NCBI RefSeq assembly: GCF_014641735.1
Contig: NZ_BMIH01000001.1
Location: 372,001-436,000, forward strand
DNA from: Sphingomonas metalli
GTDB taxonomy: Bacteria; Pseudomonadota; Alphaproteobacteria; Sphingomonadales; Sphingomonadaceae
Direction of reading: 5' to 3'
Length of the DNA: 64,000 nucleotides
Part shown: positions 17,729 through 24,498 of the stretch, piece by piece
Numbering within the stretch: the stretch's first letter is position 1
Layout of the letters: the number at the start of each line of letters is the position of its first letter
Notes under the pieces: generated by a model
Seen by the model: the letters and a program-made list of their open reading frames with translations, nothing else
What the model was told of the DNA's origin: nothing
Databases searched by the model: none
Program-made: the position numbers and the translations under genes

Positions 17729-19648
17729 ATGGATTTCAGGGACGCAGCCATGACGACCGAGACGATCGATACCGCCCCCGACCTGCTGTCGGCGGCTGCC
17801 GCCACCCCGGTCGCGCTCGACAGCAAGTCGGTCACGCCCCGTCCCTTCCCGGTCGAGGTCGATCATTCGCGCGATGCGCTGCTGACCGATTTCGGCAGGG
17901 ATACGCTCAACGACCGCTACCTGCTGCCGGGCGAGAGCTACCAGGACCTGTTCGTCCGCGTCGCCTCCGCCTATGCCGACGATGCCGCGCACGCGCAGCG
18001 CATCTACGACTATATCAGCCGCTTGTGGTTCATGCCGGCGACCCCGGTGCTGTCCAACGGCGGCACGGGCCGCGGCCTGCCGATCAGCTGCTATCTCAAC
18101 TCGGTGCCCGACAGCCTGAACGGCATCGTCGATACCTGGAACGAGAATGTCTGGCTCGCCTCGCGCGGCGGCGGCATCGGCACCTATTGGGGCAATGTCC
18201 GCGGCATCGGCGAGCCGGTCGGCCTCAACGGCAAGACCAGCGGCATCATCCCGTTCGTGCGCGTGATGGACTCGCTGACGCTCGCGATCAGCCAGGGCAG
18301 CCTGCGCCGCGGGTCGGCGGCCTGCTATCTCGACATCTCGCACCCCGAAATCGAGGAGTTCCTCGAGATCCGCAAGCCGTCGGGCGACTTCAATCGCAAG
18401 GCGCTGAACCTGCATCACGGCGTGCTCATTCCCGACGCCTTCATGGAGGCGGTCCGCGACGGGCAGGAATGGGAGCTGAAGAGCCCCAAGGACGGCAGCG
18501 TCCGCGGCAAGGTGGATGCGCGCGCGCTGTTCCAGAAGCTGGTCGAGACCCGGCTGGCGACCGGCGAGCCCTACATCGTCTTCGCCGACCATGTGAACAA
18601 GAACATGCCCAAGCATCATCGCGAGCTGGGGCTGAAGGTGTCGACCTCCAACCTCTGCTCGGAGATCACGCTGCCGACCGGGATGGACCACAAGGGCAAG
18701 GACCGCACCGCGGTCTGCTGCCTGTCCTCGCTCAACCTCGAGACCTGGGACCAGTGGAAGGACGACAAGCAGTTCATCGAGGACGTGATGCGCTTCCTCG
18801 ACAATGTGCTGCAGGACTATATCGACCGGCACGAGCCGGGCATGGAGCGCGCCGCCTATTCGGCCGGGCGCGAACGCTCGGTGGGGCTGGGCGTGATGGG
18901 CTTCCACTCCTTCCTCCAGGCGCGCGGCCTGCCGTTCGAAGGGGCGATGGCGAAGAGCTGGAACCTCAAGATCTTCAAGCACATCAACGCGCAGGTGAAC
19001 CAGGCATCGATGACCCTGGCGGTCGAGCGCGGTCCCTGCCCCGATGCGGCGGACGTCGGCGTGATGGAGCGGTTCAGCTGCAAGATGGCGATCGCGCCGA
19101 CCGCGTCGATCAGCATCATCTGCGGCGGTACCTCGGCCTGCATCGAGCCGATCCCGGCGAACATCTACACCCACAAGACGCTGTCGGGCAGCTTCGCGGT
19201 CAAGAACGCCTATCTGGAGAAGCTGCTCAACGAGAAGTCGAAGAACACCGATGCGGTTTGGAACTCGATCCTGGAGCATGGCGGATCGGTCCAGCATCTC
19301 GACTTCCTCTCGGTCGAGGAAAAGGACGTCTTCAAGACGAGCTTCGAGATCGACCAGCGCTGGCTGCTCGAACTCGCCGGCGACCGCACGCCCTATATCG
19401 ACCAGGCGCAGTCGCTGAACCTGTTCATCCCGGCCGATGTCGAGAAGTGGGATTTGCTTATGCTCCACTTCCGCGCGTGGGAGCTGGGCATCAAGTCGCT
19501 CTATTATCTCCGCTCCAAGTCGGTCCAGCGCGCCGGTTTCGCCGGCGCCGAGGGCTCGGGCGGGGTCGAGGCGGACAATACGCTCAGCAAGCCGCAATTC
19601 TCGCTGGAAGAAACGACGGACTATGACGAGTGTCTGGCCTGTCAGTGA
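17729..19648 (+). CDS. nrdA: ribonucleoside-diphosphate reductase, alpha subunit
   Basis: 639 aa. It is the catalytic subunit of aerobic class I ribonucleotide reductase. The active site is visible: GLPISCYLNS (first redox Cys), SNLCSEI (radical Cys, Asn and Glu, about residue 308) and AVCCLSSLNL (second redox Cys); the C-terminal DECLACQ carries the Cys pair that re-reduces the site. There is no N-terminal ATP-cone, so dATP overall inhibition through that domain is absent. ATG 17750 (AGGGA 8 bases upstream) is an alternative start. nrdB lies 1.2 kb downstream, with three small genes between them. Confidence 0.95.
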   Translation: MDFRDAAMTTETIDTAPDLLSAAAATPVALDSKSVTPRPFPVEVDHSRDALLTDFGRDTLNDRYLLPGESYQDLFVRVASAYADDAAHAQRIYDYISRLWFMPATPVLSNGGTGRGLPISCYLNSVPDSLNGIVDTWNENVWLASRGGGIGTYWGNVRGIGEPVGLNGKTSGIIPFVRVMDSLTLAISQGSLRRGSAACYLDISHPEIEEFLEIRKPSGDFNRKALNLHHGVLIPDAFMEAVRDGQEWELKSPKDGSVRGKVDARALFQKLVETRLATGEPYIVFADHVNKNMPKHHRELGLKVSTSNLCSEITLPTGMDHKGKDRTAVCCLSSLNLETWDQWKDDKQFIEDVMRFLDNVLQDYIDRHEPGMERAAYSAGRERSVGLGVMGFHSFLQARGLPFEGAMAKSWNLKIFKHINAQVNQASMTLAVERGPCPDAADVGVMERFSCKMAIAPTASISIICGGTSACIEPIPANIYTHKTLSGSFAVKNAYLEKLLNEKSKNTDAVWNSILEHGGSVQHLDFLSVEEKDVFKTSFEIDQRWLLELAGDRTPYIDQAQSLNLFIPADVEKWDLLMLHFRAWELGIKSLYYLRSKSVQRAGFAGAEGSGGVEADNTLSKPQFSLEETTDYDECLACQ

Positions 19649-19659
19649 GGTGGTCGGGC

Positions 19660-19793
19660 GGTCTACTGACACCCTCACCCTCCCATCGCTGACGCGATGG
19701 GCCCCTCCCTCTCTCGGAGGAAAGGGGCGCGCCGTTATTTCCCTCTCCCCTCGGGAGAGGGAGGGAGCCGCGCAGCGGCGGAAGGGTGAGGGT
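19660..19793 (+). repeat. palindromic repeat left of the DUF559 gene
   Basis: Starts with CCCTCACCCTCCCATCGC and ends with the near-complement GCGGAAGGGTGAGGGTG, with internal CCCTCTCCCCTCGGGAGAGGG (about 19741-19761, itself a hairpin). The element directly abuts the GTG start of the DUF559 ORF and provides its GGAAGGGTGAGG leader. Confidence 0.7.
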
Positions 19794-20216
19794 GTGCGCA
19801 GTTACAACAATCATCGCTCTGGCACCGTCCAGCACGCTCGCCAGCTTCGCCGTGAAGCTCCTGAACCCGAACGCCGCCTGCTACGTGCGTTGCGCGAAGC
19901 TTTTCCGCATCTGAAATGGCGCCATCAGGCATCGGTCGGCCCGTTCTTTGCCGACATCCTCTGCTTCTCGGAACGTCTCGTGATCGAAGTCGACGGTGAC
20001 ACCCATGCAGCCAGCCAATCTGCCGATGCTCAGCGCATGGCTTACATGGCGCGCGAAGGCTATCGCACGATCCGCGTCACGAATGCCGATGTCGTGCAGA
20101 ATATCGAGGGCGTCATCCAACACGTTTCCTTCTCCCTCCGGGAGAAGGAAGGGGCCCATGCGCAGCATGGGAAGGATGAGGATGTGGCGGGCATGAAAAT
20201 GGGCGGCACCGCATGA
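19794..20216 (+). CDS. DUF559 (Vsr-like endonuclease fold) protein
   Basis: 140 aa from GTG 19794. The domain starts at ARQLRREAPEPERRLLRALRE, continues with KWRHQASVGPFFADILCFSERLVIEVDGDTH and ends with MAREGYRTIRVTNADVVQNIEGVIQHV. Asp of ADILC and Glu-x-Asp of IEVDGDTH are the expected nuclease residues. The C-terminus beyond the domain (SFSLREKEGAHAQHG) is translated palindromic repeat. DUF559 genes are mobile-like and their function is uncertain. Here it splits nrdA from nrdB and is flanked on both sides by related palindromes. The GTG start is inferred from homology extent only. Confidence 0.72.
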   Translation: MRSYNNHRSGTVQHARQLRREAPEPERRLLRALREAFPHLKWRHQASVGPFFADILCFSERLVIEVDGDTHAASQSADAQRMAYMAREGYRTIRVTNADVVQNIEGVIQHVSFSLREKEGAHAQHGKDEDVAGMKMGGTA

Positions 20217-20329
20217 CCGGCACCGCCCTCACCCTTCCGCCGGCTGACGCCGGCTCCCTCCCTCTCCCAGTGGGAGAGGGAGAGTATGGCTCACTCCCTC
20301 TCCCAGTGGGAGAGGGAGAGTATGGCTCA
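20217..20329 (+). repeat. palindromic repeat and 36 bp tandem duplication
   Basis: GCCCTCACCCTTCCGCCGGC (from about 20224) matches the outer arm of the element left of DUF559. It is followed by two exact head-to-tail copies (20258-20293 and 20294-20329) of a 36 bp unit containing the hairpin CCTCTCCCAGTGGGAGAGGG. The second copy contains the stop codon of the minus-strand DUF2171 gene; the first contains an exact duplicate of it. Confidence 0.8.
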
Positions 20330-20578
20330 CTCCGCCTCTTCGAACATGTCGACGGCGTTCTGGGCGGTGGCGCTCAGCCGCACCGTGTCGCCCTCGACCT
20401 CGGCGACGAGGCCGAGCGGCAGGTAGTGGTGCTTGGCGCCCTGCCCGTCCTCGGTCGCGGGGCTGTCGTTCTTGGTCAGCTTGATCCGGTCGCCGTCGAC
20501 ATGGTCGACCGTGCCGACATGGACGCCGTCGGCGCCGATGACTTCTGCGTGTTCCTTGATCTGGCTGGTATCGACCAT
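20327..20578 (-). CDS. DUF2171 family protein
   Basis: 83 aa from ATG 20578, with AGGAG 7 bases upstream; an ATG two codons earlier is too close to that site. The sequence shows the DUF2171 pattern: IKEHAEVIGADGVHVGTVDHVDGDRIKLTKNDS, then HHYLPLGLVAEVEGDTVRLS. This is a small PRC-barrel-like beta protein, cytoplasmic, often stress-associated; the function is unknown. It is divergent from the 67 aa membrane protein gene. Its stop codon lies in a tandem repeat unit. Confidence 0.85.
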   Translation of the reverse strand: MVDTSQIKEHAEVIGADGVHVGTVDHVDGDRIKLTKNDSPATEDGQGAKHHYLPLGLVAEVEGDTVRLSATAQNAVDMFEEAE

Positions 20579-20631
20579 TCTCATTCTCCTGCAAGTCCGG
20601 CCTCGGAACGCATGGAGAAGGAGTTGGTCGC

Positions 20632-20835
20632 ATGAGCTATGCCGTCGGAGTCATGTACGTCGTCGCCGCCGTCCTCGCCACGGTGGGCATCGCGCTGCTC
20701 GTCAGCCTTGCTGGTCCCAGCCGGACCGAGCGACAGGTCTACGCCTTTCGCATGATCGGCATCATGGCCACCGCGGCCGGCATCGTCCTCGCCATGTCGG
20801 CGACGGCGATGTGGCGGTGGAGCGTCACGCCCTGA
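20632..20835 (+). CDS. 67 aa membrane protein of unknown function
   Basis: Two predicted membrane helices, at about residues 5-27 (VGVMYVVAAVLATVGIALLV) and 40-60 (MIGIMATAAGIVLAMSATAM), are joined by a charged loop (GPSRTERQ). AAGGAG lies 9 bases before the ATG. It sits 36 bp upstream of nrdB on the same strand and may be cotranscribed with it. No family is recognised. Confidence 0.65.
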   Translation: MSYAVGVMYVVAAVLATVGIALLVSLAGPSRTERQVYAFRMIGIMATAAGIVLAMSATAMWRWSVTP

Positions 20836-20870
20836 TCCCCTATCTTTACCGTTCACCGGAGTAAGTTCGC

Positions 20871-21926
20871 ATGTCCCTCCTCGCCGCATCCAAGCAGTAC
20901 AAGCCGTTCGAATACCCCTGGGCGTTCGAGTTCTGGAAGCGTCAGCAGCAGCTCCACTGGCTGCCCGAGGAGGTGCCGCTGGGCGAGGACTGCCGCGACT
21001 GGGCGCAGAAGCTGACCGATCACGAGCGCAACCTGCTCACCCAGATCTTCCGCTTCTTCACCCAGGCGGACGTCGAGGTGCAGGACTGCTATCACGAGAA
21101 GTACGGCCGCGTGTTCAAGCCGACCGAAATCAAGATGATGCTGACCGCGTTCAGCAACATGGAGACGGTCCATATCGCCGCCTACAGCCATCTGCTCGAC
21201 ACGATCGGCATGCCCGAGAGCGAATATGGCGCCTTCCTCGAATATGCCGAGCTGAAGGACAAGCACGACTATCTGCAGAAGTTCGGCGTCGATTCGGACG
21301 AGGACATCGCCCGCACGCTCGCCATGTTCGGCGGCTTCACCGAGGGCGTGCAGCTGTTCGCCAGCTTCGCGATGCTGATGAACTTCCCGCGCTTCAACAA
21401 GATGAAGGGCATGGGCCAGATCGTCAGCTGGTCGGTGCGCGACGAGAGCCTGCATTGCGAGGGCATCATCAAGCTGTTCCACGCCTTTACCAAGGAGCGC
21501 GGCTGCCTGACCAAGGCGGTGAAGGACGACATCGCCGATGTCTGCCAGACGACGATCCGCCTGGAGGACAATTTCATCGACCTCGCCTTCGAGATGGGGC
21601 CGGTGAACGGCATGACCGCCAAGGACATCAAGAAGTATATCCGCTTCATCGCCGACTGGCGGATGGGCCAGCTGGGCCTGAAGCCGATCTACATGATCGA
21701 CGAGCATCCGATCCCCTGGCTGACGCCGCTGCTCAACGGCGTCGAGCACGCGAACTTCTTCGAGACGCGCGCGACCGAATATTCGAAGGCCGCGACCCGC
21801 GGCCAGTGGAACGATGTGTGGGACAGCTTCGACAAGCGCCAGAAGGCCAAGGCCGGCAAGGCGGCGAACGAAGACCCGGCCGACATGACCGACATGTTCG
21901 CGGCTGCGGGCGTAGCTGCGGAGTGA
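20871..21926 (+). CDS. nrdB: ribonucleoside-diphosphate reductase, beta subunit
   Basis: 351 aa. It holds the di-iron tyrosyl radical that starts catalysis in NrdA. Ligand and radical residues are visible: Asp in FTQADVEVQD (about residue 67), Glu-x-x-His-x-x-x-Tyr in METVHIAAYSH (about 97-105, Tyr is the radical site), then SVRDESLHCEG with Glu and His. The C-terminal tail (DMTDMFAAAG) contains the docking residues for NrdA. This is a standard class Ia radical subunit, not the Tyr-less variant. It is separated from nrdA by about 1.2 kb of inserted small genes and repeats. Confidence 0.95.
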   Translation: MSLLAASKQYKPFEYPWAFEFWKRQQQLHWLPEEVPLGEDCRDWAQKLTDHERNLLTQIFRFFTQADVEVQDCYHEKYGRVFKPTEIKMMLTAFSNMETVHIAAYSHLLDTIGMPESEYGAFLEYAELKDKHDYLQKFGVDSDEDIARTLAMFGGFTEGVQLFASFAMLMNFPRFNKMKGMGQIVSWSVRDESLHCEGIIKLFHAFTKERGCLTKAVKDDIADVCQTTIRLEDNFIDLAFEMGPVNGMTAKDIKKYIRFIADWRMGQLGLKPIYMIDEHPIPWLTPLLNGVEHANFFETRATEYSKAATRGQWNDVWDSFDKRQKAKAGKAANEDPADMTDMFAAAGVAAE

Positions 21927-21942
21927 GGCTCTGACCCATGAC

Positions 21943-21966
21943 GGGGGGGGGGGCCGCCCCCCCCCC
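21943..21966. repeat. G11-CCG-C10 homopolymer palindrome
   Basis: Eleven G (21943-21953), CCG, ten C (21957-21966), 16 bp after the nrdB stop. It can fold into a pure G-C hairpin and may act as a transcriptional end, or form a G-quadruplex or i-motif. Its length is expected to be unstable. Confidence 0.7.
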
Positions 21967-22014
21967 TCTTCGTGGAGCGGCGATCACCCCTTCGTCGAAG
22001 TGACCGGATAGGCC

Positions 22015-22353
22015 TCAACGCCCCCGCCGAACCGGAACGCTGAAGTCGGCCGGCTTGTCCGCCACCCAGGCCACGAACCGCGCGATCGCAGGATGAGCGC
22101 GGAGCACCGCGGGATCGGCATAGGCCCGCGCCAGCTCGTGGTTGGCCAGCGTCGCGTGGATCGTGCGGTGGCAGATAGGGTGGACCGGCGCGGTGATGCG
22201 GCCACCCTCGCTCTTCGGCACCAGATGGTGCCATTCCACGCGCTGACCGAGCGGACGCTCGCACAAGGCGCAGGTCGGCGGCGCGGCGTTGCGCGCCTCG
22301 GCTAGGGCTGCCGCCGTCGCGAGCCCGGCCTTGCGCTTCACCCGACCTGTCAT
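22015..22353 (-). CDS. HNH endonuclease domain protein
   Basis: 112 aa from ATG 22353; the frame continues upstream, but only with non-conserved sequence. The HNH core is visible: CALCERPL (first Cys pair), EWHHLVPKSEGG (catalytic His-His), PICHRTIHATLANHELA (Cys/His and last His). The Cys residues suggest a structural zinc. Small stand-alone HNH proteins of this type are common in alphaproteobacteria, with unproven substrates. The ribosome-binding site is weak. It is convergent with nrdB. Confidence 0.8.
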   Translation of the reverse strand: MTGRVKRKAGLATAAALAEARNAAPPTCALCERPLGQRVEWHHLVPKSEGGRITAPVHPICHRTIHATLANHELARAYADPAVLRAHPAIARFVAWVADKPADFSVPVRRGR

Positions 22354-22460
22354 GCCAGGGATATGGGATGTGCGGCGTCTCGGCGAAAGACCGGCGCCCC
22401 AAGCGAAAGGGCGAGGCGGCCCCTCGGCCACCCCGCCCCTTCCGGCAGTCGTGCAGACGA

Positions 22461-23108
22461 TCAGAAGTGCGCGACGAGACCCGCCTGCGGGCGGAAGCTC
22501 TCGGCGCTGCCGAAGGTCGACACCTCGAAGCGCAGGCGCACGCCCGAATTGCCGGTCAGGCCGCCCAGGCCGATGTCCTTCGGGCCCACCTCGGCGCCGA
22601 CGCCATAGGTGATCGCGTGATAGTCGCGGCTGTCCGGGCCGAACCGGTCGAAATTGACCCAGCGATAGCCGACCTTGCCGTAGAACAGGCCGCTCTCGCC
22701 GGCGCGGAAGCCGAAGCGGCCGGCGGCGCCATAGCCCCAGTCGATCGCGCCATCGACGCCCTTGGTGACCTCACCCTCTGCACCGACGAAGACGGGGCCG
22801 AGCGGAACGTTCGCGCCGACGATGCCGGTCACGGTGCCGCCCTGCAGCTTGCGGCCGCCCAGCGGCGTGGCGGGGATGCCGTGGCCCGGATTGCGGTCGA
22901 ACCCTTCCCAGCCGCCCATCACGGCGAAATAGGGCTCGAACCCGAAGGCGCCGGTGCCGTCGGGGGCGCCGGTCTCGGTGGTGGCCGGAGCGTCGGTCTG
23001 GGTGGCGGTGGCGGCCGGATCGGCCATGTTCGCGTCCTGCGCGAATGCCGGAACCGCCGCGACCGAGACGGTCAACGCTGCGACGGTGGCGAGGAGATAG
23101 TTACGCAT
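22461..23108 (-). CDS. outer-membrane beta-barrel protein
   Basis: 215 aa from ATG 23108 (AAGG 9 bases upstream). The signal peptide MRNYLLATVAALTVSVAAVPAFAQ is followed by an Ala/Thr/Asp linker and then an 8-strand porin-like barrel of the OmpA/OmpW-like or Rcs-type superfamily: FEPYFAVMGGWEGF, GTVTGIVGANVPLG, VFVGAEGEV, AAGRFGFRAGESGLFYGKVGYR. It ends in Phe (AGLVAHF), the usual C-terminal signature for outer-membrane insertion. A 215 bp upstream region holds no gene. Function is unknown. Confidence 0.8.
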   Translation of the reverse strand: MRNYLLATVAALTVSVAAVPAFAQDANMADPAATATQTDAPATTETGAPDGTGAFGFEPYFAVMGGWEGFDRNPGHGIPATPLGGRKLQGGTVTGIVGANVPLGPVFVGAEGEVTKGVDGAIDWGYGAAGRFGFRAGESGLFYGKVGYRWVNFDRFGPDSRDYHAITYGVGAEVGPKDIGLGGLTGNSGVRLRFEVSTFGSAESFRPQAGLVAHF

Positions 23109-23323
23109 GTTGTACACCTTGATCTGCTTCGACGACCGGAATGTGGCTGGCTTCCGCCTTGTCCGGGTCCCGCTGAATTCGCGACGATCCGCTTTGTTGC
23201 GGCGTCCAGGCGATTAACATGCTTAACCCGGAAACTGTTGCCGCAGCGCAACGCTTTCTGTCGATCTGATGAACCAAAATGGGCGAAAACTGGGCAGGAC
23301 TGGGGCAGTGCAGTGCAAAAATA

Positions 23324-24091
23324 CTATAGGTGATCTTCGCAGTCTTTTGTCGCACCGTCGGGCAGGGTCAGCACGACCCGCCGCCCCTTGCCGCGCAGCT
23401 CGAAGCCGGCGCCGGCATAATGGATGCCCGAGGCGACCGGCTGTTGGCGCAGCGTGACGGACGCGCCACCGACCGTCAGCGCGACCGTGCCGTCGCGGTT
23501 GTCGAAGCGGGCCGGCACGACGCTGCCGTCGGTACAGGCGTAGCGCGCGTTCGCAGTCTCCGGCGCCCCTGCCGAGGCGACTGGCACTTCTTCGTCGAAC
23601 GTCACCGTCCGTACCCGCCAGTCATGCGCGCGCGGGTCGTCGCTGTCGAAGCCGTCCGCGATCCGGTGGAGCAGCGCGGATCCATGCCGGTCACCGATGG
23701 CGAACGGCACCGTCACATAGCGCTGGCCCATGCCGGCATCACCGTCGACGGGCGCACCGATCGTCACCGTGCCGGAAAGGCCCGCGAGGACGGCGAGCGC
23801 CTGCTGCCGGTCGGCCGGCGTCCCATCCCATTGCGCGGCGGCGGCCCGCTGGTCCTTCGCGATGGCACCGCGCAGGAACGCCGCAGCGACCGCGGCCGGA
23901 TCACCGGGATCCGGTGCCGCCGTGGCCGGGCGGACAACCGCCTTCGCTTCGGAGGGCCGGCCACCCGCCGTGGAGGGCGAGGCCGACACCACAGGGGCCG
24001 CGTTGGACGCCGCCGCTCGCTCGGGCGGCGATGAGCACCCCGGAAGTGCCAGCGCCATCGCCAGCACGACCCCGCAGGCGCGCCCTGTCAC
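23324..24091 (-). CDS. lipoprotein with C-terminal MliC-like (lysozyme inhibitor) domain
   Basis: 255 aa. The GTG start overlaps the previous stop as GTGA (24088-24091). The lipobox is ALPGC (Cys near residue 19). A helical middle part (about residues 60-150: AAAFLRGAIAKDQRAAAAQWDG) is followed by a C-terminal domain beginning at ARYACTDGSVVPARFDN, with VTLRQQPVASGIHYAGAGFELRGKG and a final Cys in TKDCEDHL. That pattern, including the Cys pair and the S-G-x-x-Y motif, is that of MliC/PliC, periplasmic inhibitors of C-type lysozyme. The fusion to an N-terminal domain is unusual. It is cotranscribed with an acidic protein from an EcfG-type promoter. Confidence 0.75.
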   Translation of the reverse strand: MTGRACGVVLAMALALPGCSSPPERAAASNAAPVVSASPSTAGGRPSEAKAVVRPATAAPDPGDPAAVAAAFLRGAIAKDQRAAAAQWDGTPADRQQALAVLAGLSGTVTIGAPVDGDAGMGQRYVTVPFAIGDRHGSALLHRIADGFDSDDPRAHDWRVRTVTFDEEVPVASAGAPETANARYACTDGSVVPARFDNRDGTVALTVGGASVTLRQQPVASGIHYAGAGFELRGKGRRVVLTLPDGATKDCEDHL

Positions 24092-24429
24092 GGGCGAAGG
24101 GCGGTATCGTCGCGATCGTCCAGTTCGTCGTCGTCGACCGTGTCGCTGTCGAAATCGTCCTGGACGTCGTCCTCGTCCATGTCGTCCTCGTCCATGGTCG
24201 TCTCGGCGTCGGTCACGCCGACCTCTTCGTCCTCCATGTCGAGGTCGTCGAGCGGCTCGTCCTCCTCGTCGTCCTCGCCCAGATCGGGATCGAGGTCGAT
24301 CAGAATCACGCCGTCGCCCGGGCCGTCGCGCGTCGCCTCGAGGATCTCCGCGCGCTGGCTCTCGTCATAGCCTTCCTCGTCATAGCCGTCGTCGCCCGGA
24401 CCCATGCCCGGCACCTGGTGACCGCCCAT
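24088..24429 (-). CDS. very acidic 113 aa protein
   Basis: The N-terminus is MGGHQVPGMGPGDDGYDEEG; the C-terminal half is almost only Asp and Glu (DMEDEEVG, MDEDDMDEDDVQDD, VDDDELDDRDD). It contains ILIDLDPDLGEDDEED. It is predicted disordered and could bind Ca2+ or basic partners. Ribosome-binding site AAGGAG lies 6 bases from the ATG. The stop overlaps the start of the MliC-like lipoprotein gene (GTGA). An EcfG-type promoter is 30 bp upstream. No family is recognised; the reading frame is supported by the promoter, ribosome-binding site and coupling. Confidence 0.7.
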   Translation of the reverse strand: MGGHQVPGMGPGDDGYDEEGYDESQRAEILEATRDGPGDGVILIDLDPDLGEDDEEDEPLDDLDMEDEEVGVTDAETTMDEDDMDEDDVQDDFDSDTVDDDELDDRDDTALRP

Positions 24430-24458
24430 GTCGCTCTCCTTCGTTGAACGGAGGATCG

Positions 24459-24484
24459 AACGGCAGGGCGTATCGCCCGGTTCC
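24459..24484 (-). promoter_or_regulatory. EcfG-type general stress promoter of the acidic protein/MliC unit
   Basis: On the minus strand GGAAC (24484-24480), 17-base spacer, CGTT (24462-24459): an exact match to GGAAC-N16/17-CGTT. The start codon is 30 bp downstream. Confidence 0.7.
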
Positions 24485-24498
24485 CTGCGAGGCGGCGC

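Noticed and set aside
17591..19678. 695-codon minus-strand open frame opposite nrdA
   Set aside because: Antisense shadow produced by high GC at third positions; the plus frame is a complete NrdA with active-site motifs.
20258..20329. CRISPR-like repeat with 36 bp period
   Set aside because: Only two copies, directly adjacent with no spacer, and no cas genes nearby.
20579..20640. EcfG promoter for DUF2171 or the 67 aa membrane protein
   Set aside because: A GGAAC occurs at 20606 but no CGTT follows at 16-17 bp, and the minus strand has no GGAAC at the right distance.
22015..22431. Longer N-terminus for the HNH protein (138 aa)
   Set aside because: The extra residues are Arg/Pro-rich, not part of the domain, and run into the upstream gene's region.
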